Below are positions 42,252 through 50,688 of a DNA stretch of 64,000 bases, in pieces. The stretch covers positions 6,623 to 70,622 of the forward strand of contig CAZRPU010000005.1 of the NCBI GenBank assembly GCA_964602055.1, in the 5' to 3' direction. Position numbers and translations under genes: made by a program. The notes below the pieces were generated by a model. The model searched no databases and had not been told where the DNA came from. It was given only the letters and a program-made list of their open reading frames with translations. Every line of letters begins with the position of its first letter. Within the stretch, counting starts at the first letter, position 1. Source of the DNA: JACPLA01 sp964602055 (GTDB lineage: Bacteria > Bacteroidota > Ignavibacteria > UBA10030).

Positions 42252-44441
42252 CTATCCTATCGTACCGAGCATTGAAGGTTCTTTCGAGGATTTGAGCAAC
42301 CGTTCCCTCAGGATCGCGTGTTCCGGGAGCCGGAGCCCGGGATCTTCCTCGATGAGCCGAAACGCTTCCTCCCGCGCCATCCTGAGAATCTCCCCATCTT
42401 CAACGATGTTGGCGATCCGGAATTCCGGCACGCCGCTTTGCCGGGTACCAAGAAGCTCACCCGGTCCCCTGAGCCGTAAATCCACCTCCGCGATCTTGAA
42501 GCCGTCGAGAGTCTCCACCATCGTGTCCAGCCTCGTCTTCGCGTTTTCCTTTTCCCTTTGCTTCTGTGTGAGGTCCATGGTACGCCGGGAGTCAAACCAG
42601 CCGTAATCGGCAATGAGGATGCAATACGACTGATCGGCTCCCCTGCCCACGCGTCCCCTGAGCTGATGAAGCTGGGAAAGCCCGAACCGCTCGGCGTTCT
42701 CGATGATCATGACACTGGCGTTCGGGATGTCAATTCCCACCTCAATGACCGTCGTTGCCACCAGGACCTGAATTGCCCCGGCCTTGAATTGCCGCATGGT
42801 CTCTTCCTTTTCTTCCGTCTTCATTCTTCCATGGAGCAGTCCCAGGGAGATGTCCGGAAACACCTCCTTCCTGAGCCGCTCGAATTCGGCCGTCGCTGCT
42901 TTGAGGTCGACTTTTTCCGATTCTTCCACGAGCGGGAACACGATATACGCCTGCCGGCCGCTCTGAACTTCCTGCCGCACAAACGAGAACACCTTTTCCT
43001 TCTGATCCTCCATCCGCACCGCAGTCCTGATCGGCTTCCGGTGCGACGGCATCTCGTCGATGGTTGAGACATCGAGGTCGCCGTAGACCGTCATGGCGAG
43101 CGTCCGGGGAATCGGTGTCGCGGTCATCACAAGAACGTCCGGGTTGCTTCCTTTCCTGCGCAGGTCTGCCCTCTGGACAACGCCGAACCGATGCTGTTCG
43201 TCGATCACCACCAAACCGAGCCGGGCAAACCCGACGTTCTCTTCGATCAGGGCGTGCGTGCCCACGACGATGGAAGCCCGGCCGCTCCTGATATCTTCCA
43301 GGATTTCCTCCCTCAGCTTCTTGCGCTGACCTCCGATGAGCAGGCGTACCGAAACTGCCATTCCGTCAAGGAACGACTTGAGCGTGCGAACATGCTGCTC
43401 GGCAAGGATTTCCGTAGGCGCCATGAATGCCACCTGGTAACCGTTGTCCACGGCTACAAGCATTGCCATCAGCGCAACGATGGTTTTTCCGCTTCCCACA
43501 TCCCCTTGGAGCAGGCGATTCATCGGCCGGGAAGCATGCATATCGCCGGCGATTTCCCGCGTGACCTTTTTTTGCGCCTCCGTCAGGGTAAAGGGGAGTG
43601 ACGTCACAAGCTGTCTTGCCAAAGCGCTCTCCACGGTGAACGAAATCCCCTGAACTGCCTGATTCTCTCTTCTCCTCCGAGCCATCATAAGCTCCCAGGA
43701 GAAGAGCTCATCGAACTTCAGCCTTTGGCGAGCCCGGTCAAGCTCAGCCCGGCCCCGCGGAAAATGCACGGAGGAGAGGGCCTCCCGCAGGGGGGCAAGG
43801 TCCCGGGCGTTCTGGATTTTGGAGGGGAGGGGATCGCGGATTTCTCCGGCGTAACTCTGCACAACGGTGCGGAGGATTCGCCGGAATCCTCTGCTGTCGA
43901 GTCCGACCCTCCCCAATTCTCCGGTTGAGGCGTACTTCGGAATGATGGCGCCGGTATTCAGCATTTTTCCCCAATCCGGCTCATCCTCCTCGAGTGCTCC
44001 CCTCAGCCGGTCGAACTCGGGATGGACAAACTGCGGACGCCCCATCTTGTCGAGCGTCGGCACGGCCGAGACCGCCAGCATTTCCCCCGTCTCAAAGGCG
44101 TCTTTGTACCATTTGATCCCCTCGAACCAGACGCACTGGACAAACCCGGTGTCATCACGGATGGTAAGAAAAAAAATCACCCGGTTGGACCTTTTGGACC
44201 GTCGCGCTTCGATACGAAAGACCTCTCCGATGACCGTGACCTCTTCCCTTTTTGGCACCGCTTGCCTGAGGTGTGCGATCGCCACAATCGTACTGCGGTC
44301 GAGATAACCCCTCGGGAAGTTGTAGAGCAGATCTTCAACCGAAGCCAGGCCAAGGGCCGCGAGGGCAGCTGAGCGCTTGGGGCCGATACCCTTGACATAC
44401 TGAAGCGGTAACTGATCGAGCGATTGCGTTTGAGGCCGCAT
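42252..44441 (-). CDS. recG: ATP-dependent DNA helicase RecG
   Basis: A 729-residue superfamily 2 helicase that remodels stalled replication forks and Holliday junctions. N-terminal helical and OB-fold wedge domain (about 1-230), then helicase motifs: I GDVGSGKT, Ia APTEILAEQH, II DEQHRFGV, III MTATPIPRT, V VLVATTVIEVGID and VI QLRGRVGRG. Length is usual. The ATG at 44441 is used rather than a GTG one codon upstream. It lies 10 bases after the hydrolase gene. Confidence 0.97.
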   Translation of the reverse strand: MRPQTQSLDQLPLQYVKGIGPKRSAALAALGLASVEDLLYNFPRGYLDRSTIVAIAHLRQAVPKREEVTVIGEVFRIEARRSKRSNRVIFFLTIRDDTGFVQCVWFEGIKWYKDAFETGEMLAVSAVPTLDKMGRPQFVHPEFDRLRGALEEDEPDWGKMLNTGAIIPKYASTGELGRVGLDSRGFRRILRTVVQSYAGEIRDPLPSKIQNARDLAPLREALSSVHFPRGRAELDRARQRLKFDELFSWELMMARRRRENQAVQGISFTVESALARQLVTSLPFTLTEAQKKVTREIAGDMHASRPMNRLLQGDVGSGKTIVALMAMLVAVDNGYQVAFMAPTEILAEQHVRTLKSFLDGMAVSVRLLIGGQRKKLREEILEDIRSGRASIVVGTHALIEENVGFARLGLVVIDEQHRFGVVQRADLRRKGSNPDVLVMTATPIPRTLAMTVYGDLDVSTIDEMPSHRKPIRTAVRMEDQKEKVFSFVRQEVQSGRQAYIVFPLVEESEKVDLKAATAEFERLRKEVFPDISLGLLHGRMKTEEKEETMRQFKAGAIQVLVATTVIEVGIDIPNASVMIIENAERFGLSQLHQLRGRVGRGADQSYCILIADYGWFDSRRTMDLTQKQREKENAKTRLDTMVETLDGFKIAEVDLRLRGPGELLGTRQSGVPEFRIANIVEDGEILRMAREEAFRLIEEDPGLRLPEHAILRERLLKSSKEPSMLGTIG

Positions 44442-44451
44442 CACGAAGTTC

Positions 44452-45168
44452 TCACAGGATGTAGGGAACGCCGGGTTCGAGGTTGTGCACGCTCTTCTTC
44501 ATACTCGCAGGCAGGTGACGTTTGAGCTGTTCCGGTGTACCGACCAGCGGAGGAAACGTCCCGTAATGCATGCCGATGACCGCCTTGGGTTTGAGAAAGG
44601 TGCAGGCCAACGCAGCTTCGCGGGGACCCATGGTGAAAAGGTCGCCGATAGGGAGAAGCGCGAGGTCCGGTTTGTAAAGCCGGCCGATCAGCTGCATATC
44701 GAGGAAGGCGCATGTGTCCCCTGCATGGTAGACTGTGTATCCGTTCTCGAACTCCACCACATAACCGGCCGCTTCGCCCCCTGTCACGGGAATTTCATCG
44801 ACGTCGATCGCACCGCTGTGACGGGCATCGACCATGGTGACGCGGACATCCGCGAGCGTCAGCGTCCCCCCTTTGTTGATCCCTTCGACTTTCTTCACAC
44901 CCATCCGCTTTATATAGAGAGCGACCTCGTGGATCCCGATCACGGTCGCCCCTGTGCGCTTCGCGATAGCAACGGTATTGCCCAGGTGGTCGCTGTGCCC
45001 GTGGGAAACGAGGATGAGGTCAGGCGTCACTGACTCGACCACCCCTCGGGGAGATTTCGGATTTTCGAGCCAGGGGTCGACAAGGACTTTTTTCCCCGAC
45101 GGAGATTCGAGGAGGAAAGCCGAATGACCGTACCATGTGACGGTCAGATGATGTTTGCGCGTTTTCAT
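44452..45168 (-). CDS. Metal-dependent hydrolase, metallo-beta-lactamase fold (UPF0173)
   Basis: A 238-residue MBL-fold protein of the UPF0173/YtkL family. It starts TVTWYGHSAFLLE, has the metal motif SHGHSDHLGN (about residues 70-79), a VDARHS His, the YHAGDT Asp (about 165) and IGMHYGTFPPL near the end. The physiological substrate of this family is not established. ATG at 45168 follows AGAGGA; the longer in-frame start upstream lacks support. Confidence 0.9.
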   Translation of the reverse strand: MKTRKHHLTVTWYGHSAFLLESPSGKKVLVDPWLENPKSPRGVVESVTPDLILVSHGHSDHLGNTVAIAKRTGATVIGIHEVALYIKRMGVKKVEGINKGGTLTLADVRVTMVDARHSGAIDVDEIPVTGGEAAGYVVEFENGYTVYHAGDTCAFLDMQLIGRLYKPDLALLPIGDLFTMGPREAALACTFLKPKAVIGMHYGTFPPLVGTPEQLKRHLPASMKKSVHNLEPGVPYIL

Positions 45169-45240
45169 GATGTTCTTCCTCTCCGGCGTATTTCCCACGT
45201 GAGATCTCCGGGAATCTACTGCCAATTCAAGAGAAATACA

Positions 45241-45699
45241 TCAGCTCTTCGGCGAGTGGGGCCCGAGCTGCAGCAGGACGATGCCGATGACCATGGCAGT
45301 CAGCCCGAGGCCTATTCTCACATCGATCTGCTGGTCCCCTTTGATGAGGCCCAGAACCGTACCCGCAAGAGGTGAGAAGGCGAAGGCGATTGCCAGGGTG
45401 ACGCCGAGGTTCTCGCTGGTGCTCAGCGCCGTATAGAAGCTCCACATACCGAGACTTCCGGCCACGATTCCGCCTCCCACAATGATCATGATCCATGCCT
45501 GAGTGTTGGCCGGACTTGCAATCGACTTCCAAGCGGGAATGGAGATCAAACCGAGCACAAGGAGAGCGACCGCCGTCCGGAGGGTTATCCCTGCAATCGG
45601 CGGAATCCCCAGAGCACGAAGTCCTGCTTTTTCGAAATACCCGCCGACGCCCCAGGCGATCCCGGCCAGAACGGCAAAGAGGACATATTGTTTCATCAT
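45241..45699 (-). CDS. Small EamA-domain membrane protein (half-size DMT transporter)
   Basis: A 152-residue protein with about five hydrophobic helices and one EamA unit (KQYVLFAVLAGIAWGVGGYFEKAGLRALG, ending ITAMVIGIVLLQLG-like). Half-size DMT proteins are thought to dimerise to make a ten-helix transporter. Two adjacent ATGs (45699, 45696) are possible starts. A promoter lies 38 bases upstream. Confidence 0.82.
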   Translation of the reverse strand: MMKQYVLFAVLAGIAWGVGGYFEKAGLRALGIPPIAGITLRTAVALLVLGLISIPAWKSIASPANTQAWIMIIVGGGIVAGSLGMWSFYTALSTSENLGVTLAIAFAFSPLAGTVLGLIKGDQQIDVRIGLGLTAMVIGIVLLQLGPHSPKS

Positions 45700-45736
45700 T
45701 GTTCCATTATGAATGAAGTGAAGGAATGAGCGGTAC

Positions 45737-45765
45737 AAGCTACAAAGGGAAGAAAGGAACAGCAA
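45737..45765 (-). promoter_or_regulatory. Predicted promoter of the small EamA gene
   Basis: TTGCTG, 17 bases, TAGCTT(G) on the minus strand, start near 45730, leader about 31 bases. The remainder of the gap, 45766-45894, shows nothing recognisable. Confidence 0.5.
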
Positions 45766-45894
45766 TAGTAAAGGGAAATTGGGGCATGGTGTTTTGAGTT
45801 CGAAAACTTACGCAAACCTGCGAGAGGCTCGAATCCGCGTTATCCGCAAGCGTGGTGTACTTTGGTCGTCGATGGCAAGAGGGAAGGAATAAGC

Positions 45895-45956
45895 ACGCCG
45901 GCAGATGCGAAAATCCACACCTGCCGGCGTCTGGGAGGAAGGCCATGCCTGGCCTT
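45895..45956 (-). terminator. Hairpins after the receiver gene, possible terminator
   Basis: Two stems downstream of the receiver stop: AAGGCCA/TGGCCTT (45939-45945 with 45950-45956, overlapping the stop codon) and ACGCCGGCAG/CTGCCGGCGT (45895-45904 with 45921-45930, 16-base loop). Only short T runs follow on the minus strand, so termination is uncertain. Confidence 0.4.
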
Positions 45957-46317
45957 ACGGTAAAACCTGTCGGACGAGCTTGACGAGGTCGTCTACATCA
46001 AACGGCTTGGTCATGTAACCGGCAACCCCAAGATTGCGGGCACGCTGCTCACTTTGCCTGTCATCAAGGGCCGTGAGACAAATGAAGGGGACAGGTGAAA
46101 CGCTGGTGTCTTTCTGTAATTCCTGAAGCATGGTGAATCCGTCTTTTTCCGGCAGCCGCACATCCGAGATGATCAGATCGGGCTTGAACCCGGAAAGAGA
46201 GCTGAGCGCCTCTTCGGCAGATGTGGATTTGCGGACCTTATATCCTTCATCTTCGAGCACCGTAGCAAGGACATTGACCAGCATTTCCTCATCTTCCACC
46301 AGAAGGATGTTTTTCAT
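45955..46317 (-). CDS. Single-domain response regulator (CheY-like receiver)
   Basis: A 120-residue receiver: acidic pocket VEDEE (residues 7-11), phospho-acceptor D52 (IISDVRLPEKDG), T82 (CLTAL) and K104 (MTKPFD). No effector domain and no kinase gene nearby. Start at ATG 46317 with AGAGGG at good spacing. The 185 bases upstream (46318-46502) hold no promoter I could recognise. Partner unknown. Confidence 0.92.
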   Translation of the reverse strand: MKNILLVEDEEMLVNVLATVLEDEGYKVRKSTSAEEALSSLSGFKPDLIISDVRLPEKDGFTMLQELQKDTSVSPVPFICLTALDDRQSEQRARNLGVAGYMTKPFDVDDLVKLVRQVLP

Positions 46318-46502
46318 GGGAGGACCCTCTGTGGTTGATGAATGTGAATCTGCCAGAAAGTAGAATTTTGCGAATTCCCGGGATGTGACCAAAAGCACAG
46401 TGGGATGGGGTGAAATGCGGATTTGAGGCCGGAATCCCCCGAAATGCAGCCAATGGTTGGGACGTCTGAAAAAGCGGAAATCAGGCTCTTTGCATTCTTA
46501 CC

Positions 46503-48158
46503 TTATTTTCCACTTTGGTAAACAATCCTGCCGCCAACGATGGTCATGGTAACGGTTGCTTTTTCGATCGCTACGGGGTCGATCGTAAGTATGTTCTCCT
46601 TCAGCACAACGAGATCCGCGAGCTTCCCCGCAGTAACGGATCCCTTGTCGTTTTCTTCAAAGGCGGCAAAGGCATTATTGATCGTGTACGCTTCAATTGC
46701 TTCCTCAACCGAGATTTTCTGCTCAGGAAACCATCCCGCTGGGTTTTTCCCGTCAATGGTACGCCGGGTGACGGCAGCATAAATCCCCAGGAGGGGGTTG
46801 AGCGGGCCTACCGTCCAATCACTGCCGAAGCACATTTTCACTTTCTTGTCGAGGAAGGTCCGAAAAGGATAGGTTGTTTTGCAGCGCTCATGGCCGATTC
46901 TCTTCTCCGCCCAGCGTCCGTCATCGATTGCGTGGTACGGCTGGACAGAAGCAATGACGCCGAGTCCGGCAAAGCGGGAAAAGTCCTTCGGGTGGATGTG
47001 CTGCGCGTGTTCTATTCTGAATCTCCGGTCCCACGAGGGATTCTGATCAACGATCCTGGCGAAGAGATCGAGGATCCTGCTGTTTGCGCTGTCTCCGATG
47101 GCATGGATGGAGAGTTGAAGGTGCGCCTTGTCTGCCGCAAGGGCCCATTCTTCCAGGCGTCCATCGAGGAGAATATCGCTGGCAAGGCCCCGGGTCCCCG
47201 GATCAGAGGTAAACGGATCGAAGAAGAGAGCGGTTGTGGATCCCAGCGAGCCATCGGCGAAAGCTTTGAGCGACCCGAGGCGCACCCACGCATCGCCGAA
47301 TGGGACCTGCATGCCAGTAGCGGCAAGGTCCTTCCACTGACCGAGGGGAAGCCTGCAATACATGCGGGCGGTAAGTTCCCCCTTTTCCCTTAACGCCTGA
47401 TACGTCCGGACATCGGCCGAAAAAGAAATATCCTGAATGCTCGTTACTCCAAACCGCCGCGCTTCTGCAAGAGCCAGACGGACCGCATCTTCCCGTTCTT
47501 CCGCCGAGGGGCCCGGCATGACCTTGTAGACGTACATCATCGCTTCATCCTTCAAGACGCCTGTCGGCTCTCCCGTCCGGGGATCCTTGACGATCGTACC
47601 GCCCGGTGGATCGGGCGTATCTTTGGTAATACCGGCAAGCCTGAGAACATGGCTGTTGGCAAGTGCCATATGTCCGTCATAACGGTTGACAAACACCGGC
47701 GTGCGAGGTGTTGAGGGATCGATGAGTTCTTTCGTGGGGAGATTTCCTCCCGGCCAATTGTCATGGTCCCAATCACCCCCTGAAATCCAACGCTCGGGAG
47801 CGGACCGGGCACGTTCCGCAATCAGCTGAGAGAACTCGCGCTCGTTCTTTGCAAAGCGCAGATCGACGCTCTGCAGCTGAAATCCCCCCGAGCTGAAGTG
47901 TGCGTGGTTATCAATGAACCCGGGAACTACCAACTGGCCCTTGAGGTCAATGACCCTGGTCTGAGGCGAGGCCAGCTTTTGGACCTCCGCGGTTGTGCCG
48001 ACAAGAAGGATCCTGTCCCCCGCTATCGCAACAGCTTCGGCCCGCGGCATGGAACGATCAACGGTCCAGATCATCCCGTGGATGAGGATCATGTCGGCCT
48101 TTTGTTGGCCCGCTGCCGTGCAAAACAATGTCAGAAGGAGGAGAACGATGGTTTTCAT
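46503..48158 (-). CDS. Exported amidohydrolase family 3 protein (YtcJ-like)
   Basis: A 551-residue metal-dependent amidohydrolase. Signal peptide about residues 1-19 (KTIVLLLLTLFCTAAG), cut before QQ; the Cys is not in a good lipobox. Metal motif NHAHFSSGG (about residues 83-91), SIHAIGD, EHAQHIHP and the catalytic Asp in FGSDWTVGPLNPLLG are present, and the C-terminal TAGKLADLVVLKEN block is typical. Substrates of this family vary and are mostly unknown. ATG at 48158 is preferred to a TTG seven codons earlier. It is transcribed divergently from a T9SS cargo gene. Confidence 0.9.
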   Translation of the reverse strand: MKTIVLLLLTLFCTAAGQQKADMILIHGMIWTVDRSMPRAEAVAIAGDRILLVGTTAEVQKLASPQTRVIDLKGQLVVPGFIDNHAHFSSGGFQLQSVDLRFAKNEREFSQLIAERARSAPERWISGGDWDHDNWPGGNLPTKELIDPSTPRTPVFVNRYDGHMALANSHVLRLAGITKDTPDPPGGTIVKDPRTGEPTGVLKDEAMMYVYKVMPGPSAEEREDAVRLALAEARRFGVTSIQDISFSADVRTYQALREKGELTARMYCRLPLGQWKDLAATGMQVPFGDAWVRLGSLKAFADGSLGSTTALFFDPFTSDPGTRGLASDILLDGRLEEWALAADKAHLQLSIHAIGDSANSRILDLFARIVDQNPSWDRRFRIEHAQHIHPKDFSRFAGLGVIASVQPYHAIDDGRWAEKRIGHERCKTTYPFRTFLDKKVKMCFGSDWTVGPLNPLLGIYAAVTRRTIDGKNPAGWFPEQKISVEEAIEAYTINNAFAAFEENDKGSVTAGKLADLVVLKENILTIDPVAIEKATVTMTIVGGRIVYQSGK

Positions 48159-48211
48159 GGGATTGGCCTGCGAATTCAAGGTGTGAGAAACTGATGTGGG
48201 AAAGCCGACAC

Positions 48212-48240
48212 AAGATAGAGAACCGAGAGCTTCATTTCAA
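48212..48240 (-). promoter_or_regulatory. Predicted promoter of the amidohydrolase gene
   Basis: TTGAAA, 17 bases, TATCTT(G) on the minus strand; leader about 47 bases. The rest of the divergent gap to 48434 contains a TTGAATG/CATTCAA inverted repeat around 48244-48272 and AT-rich text with a weak plus-strand candidate (TTGTAG, then GATATTTG near 48333), not scored separately. Confidence 0.55.
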
Positions 48241-48434
48241 ATTGAATGTCGCCTCCGGCTCATTCAATCACCTCTCTTTCAATTGAGTCTTTGAGAGAAT
48301 CCATGGGATTGTAGAACTTACAAATACCGTTGATATTTGCGGATAAGCAATTTCCGTTAAGTTTATGTTTTTCAATGTGTTATGGCGACGACCACTCCTC
48401 CGAGTGATGGCATGTGGAATGCCCTTCCCATGGC

Positions 48435-49181
48435 ATGCGACTTCAGAAGAACATAGGATTGGGAAGGCTGGCAGCGGTTGCGTTGGTGTTTATGACATCG
48501 GCAGAGGCAATGGCCCAGGACGCAACACTCACGGTGAGGAAAGCAGCAGGCGAAAGAATCGAAATTCTCCTTGAAAACAGCACGCCGATAGCGGCAATAC
48601 AATTCACCTTGAACGGAACGGGGGGAGTCACCATCGAGTCGTTGCGGGCGGGGGATAGAATGAACACATGGGATCTTCGTTCCAACGCAATCAATGACTC
48701 CACCGTGATTGCGGTTCTCATGCGAAGGGGGAACGGAAACCTCCCGCGGGGAGAGCGAGTGATTGTTGAGGCAGACATCAGAACCTCGCGCACCTCGTTC
48801 GGTCACAGTGTCTTCTTCAGCAACGCAGTGGCATCGAGCCCCCAGGCAACGGCCCTTGACCTCGCCCTTCAGAACCTCGACTGGACTTCCGACGCCGGTG
48901 AAGCGCAGTTTGTCCTCGGCCAGAACTATCCGAATCCGTTCAATCCTTCCACCACGATTCCATACACGCTCCTCCGGTCCGCGTCGGTTTCCCTGACCGT
49001 GTACGACATCACCGGCCGTCAGATTGCCACGCTCTCGGAAGGGACGCAGCCGGCGGGAACCCATGCGATTACTTGGAACAGTTCGGACGCTTCCGGAACG
49101 CCCCTCCCTTCCGGCATCTATTTTGTCAAACTGCAGGTGGGCGACCGAACGGAAGTCCGGAAGATGATCCTGACCCGATAG
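48435..49181 (+). CDS. Short T9SS cargo with a cohesin-like domain
   Basis: A 248-residue exported protein. Signal peptide RLAAVALVFMTSAEAMAQ, then about 120 residues of beta-rich sequence with the cohesin-type pattern ILLENSTPIAAIQFTLNG and ADIRTSRTSF, then the T9SS type A sorting domain: QNYPNPFNPSTTIPYTL, LTVYDITGRQIATL, LPSGIYFVKLQ and the final KMILTR. ATG at 48435 is used; a GTG at 48414 would add seven residues, and neither has a clear Shine-Dalgarno. The ectodomain is unusually small for a T9SS cargo. Function unknown. Confidence 0.85.
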   Translation: MRLQKNIGLGRLAAVALVFMTSAEAMAQDATLTVRKAAGERIEILLENSTPIAAIQFTLNGTGGVTIESLRAGDRMNTWDLRSNAINDSTVIAVLMRRGNGNLPRGERVIVEADIRTSRTSFGHSVFFSNAVASSPQATALDLALQNLDWTSDAGEAQFVLGQNYPNPFNPSTTIPYTLLRSASVSLTVYDITGRQIATLSEGTQPAGTHAITWNSSDASGTPLPSGIYFVKLQVGDRTEVRKMILTR

Positions 49182-49204
49182 GTGTCATCCTCCTCCCGAA
49201 AAAG

Positions 49205-49231
49205 GCCCGGCAATCATCGCCGGGTTTTTTT
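49205..49231 (+). terminator. Bidirectional intrinsic terminator
   Basis: CCCGGC-N7-GCCGGG stem (49206-49211 with 49219-49224) followed by seven T on the plus strand; on the minus strand the same stem is followed by CCTTTTTC. It serves the cargo gene and the convergent lipoprotein gene. Confidence 0.9.
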
Positions 49232-49232
49232 G

Positions 49233-49979
49233 TTACTCGCTGGGGGGAGACTTCTTCTGCGTCAGCAGAATGGCGGATATACCGAGAACTCCGACCACAA
49301 TGGCAGCCGTAAGGATTTGGTCGTCCGATGAGGTCTTAGCGACAGTGGTAGAGGGCGGGGGAGCGGGCCTTCTCGGCTTTCGGTACCTCTCCCATGCCAA
49401 CACATCCACCGACGTCACGGTGAATCGAAATGCATAATTCACCACTCCCTCGCCGGCGAATTCGATCGGGAGGAGGAGGTCAACCACACTCCCTTTGTTC
49501 GCGAGAATCCTGTTTTTCATGGCCGGGGAATGACGGTCGGTCGTCGGCAGAAGGTTCCTCTCCTGCCATGAGCGCTTGGTGTGTACCACGTTCTGGCTGG
49601 GAAGGGCCATGTCGATAACATAGCCCTTTGGCGGGACGGGAGGCCCTGAAGTAATGTTCGAATCCTGAGCATAGTAATGACGGGTGTTGCGGACCGCCGA
49701 GTACCTCCCCTGGACGCCGATCGAGGCATTAACCCAGTCCACCGACATTCGTGTCGATGTCCGGTTGGTCAGCTTGAACCGGATTGCGCCTTCATCGATC
49801 TTGAAGAGGATCTTGATTCTCGCATCCTCGTACGAGAGCTTTCCCTTGGCGGGGGCAGTCAGCTGATAGGCATATCGGTATTTCGTTCCGAAAGATGATT
49901 CAAGTTTGGATGCCGCGGAACATCCGGCAAGTACCAGAACGCCGGCAAGTGCAGTGGTCAGGAGTGTTGGTCGTTTCAT
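49233..49979 (-). CDS. Lipoprotein of unknown function
   Basis: A 248-residue protein with lipobox LAGC (Cys at about residue 20). The mature part is beta-rich (LSYEDARIKILFKIDEGAIRFKLTNRTS, VVDLLLPIEFAGEGVVNYAFRFTV), then a basic proline-rich stretch and one hydrophobic helix near the C-terminus (ILTAAIVVGVLGISAILL) followed by TQKKSP, so it may be anchored at both ends. No family recognised. ATG at 49979 gives the canonical MKRPTLL start; an in-frame upstream extension was rejected. Confidence 0.75.
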   Translation of the reverse strand: MKRPTLLTTALAGVLVLAGCSAASKLESSFGTKYRYAYQLTAPAKGKLSYEDARIKILFKIDEGAIRFKLTNRTSTRMSVDWVNASIGVQGRYSAVRNTRHYYAQDSNITSGPPVPPKGYVIDMALPSQNVVHTKRSWQERNLLPTTDRHSPAMKNRILANKGSVVDLLLPIEFAGEGVVNYAFRFTVTSVDVLAWERYRKPRRPAPPPSTTVAKTSSDDQILTAAIVVGVLGISAILLTQKKSPPSE

Positions 49980-50052
49980 GATTCCCACTTCGTGTGTACG
50001 TGTGGCGGTGAACCGAATCGTGTGGGAGGACATGATTCGATGCAAAAAAGTT

Positions 50053-50688
50053 CTATTTTCGGCCGTTTTTCTTCACGACAGACGCGAGCTTCCGAACCGT
50101 ATCCACGAACTTGTCGTACTCGAGCTGAGAGGGCTGACTCGTGATCCAATCGGGATCATCCACCAGCTCGGGATGGCTCAGTTTTCGGAAAAGCCCTTTG
50201 TTTTCGAGTTTGTTCTTCACCGTCCGTCCCGTGACGGAATCTCCCGGCTCGATCCAGAATTTCCCCTGGTCCTTGCCAACGGTGCTTGTCATGCCGATGG
50301 CACTCGGGGGATACAGCATCACCAGAACTTCTTCCCCCACCTGAAATCTCGGGACTCCCGCAGGATAGAATTTCCGTCCGTTGGACTCTCCTCCGTACTG
50401 TTTGATCCGGATGGTATCCCCCTCGACGCCATAGATCGGATCATCAATCCTGAATGTGTAGCTTGTCATGTAGAGGTTCATGTTCTTCTCTTTGGACCCT
50501 GTTTCGACAGCGATCACTTTGCCCGAGAAAATCATTCCGGATTGCCGGATGAGGGACTCCAGATTGGCGCCGGCTTTCTGTCCCCATGCAGAAGGCTGCA
50601 CCATCATGCAGATCAAGGCCGCGCAGACCGCCGTGCTCCTTCGCTTCCCTCCGCCGTTGCGGAGTTGTCGCCGGGCGGGGGACTTCAA
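50053..50688 (-). CDS. Secreted protein of unknown function, coupled to pyrG
   Basis: A 211-residue exported protein. I place the start at a TTG (50688) because it overlaps the pyrG TGA as TTGA and yields a proper signal peptide: basic KSPARRQLRNGGGKRR, hydrophobic STAVCAALICMMV and cleavage near SAWGQ. The mature part begins SLIRQSGMIFSGKVIAVETGS and continues with strand-like segments (YTFRIDDPIYGVEGDTIRIKQYGGE, VGEEVLVMLYPPS). No family recognised. ATGs at about 50613 and 50610 lie within the hydrophobic segment and would destroy the signal peptide. Confidence 0.7.
   Translation of the reverse strand: MKSPARRQLRNGGGKRRSTAVCAALICMMVQPSAWGQKAGANLESLIRQSGMIFSGKVIAVETGSKEKNMNLYMTSYTFRIDDPIYGVEGDTIRIKQYGGESNGRKFYPAGVPRFQVGEEVLVMLYPPSAIGMTSTVGKDQGKFWIEPGDSVTGRTVKNKLENKGLFRKLSHPELVDDPDWITSQPSQLEYDKFVDTVRKLASVVKKNGRK

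Noticed and set aside
45780..45870. tRNA-like T-arm text (CTCGAATCC) near 45829
   Set aside because: No matching acceptor, D or anticodon stems can be folded around it.
46318..46502. Sigma54-type (-24/-12) promoter for the receiver gene
   Set aside because: TGGC and GC elements at the required 10-base spacing could not be found.
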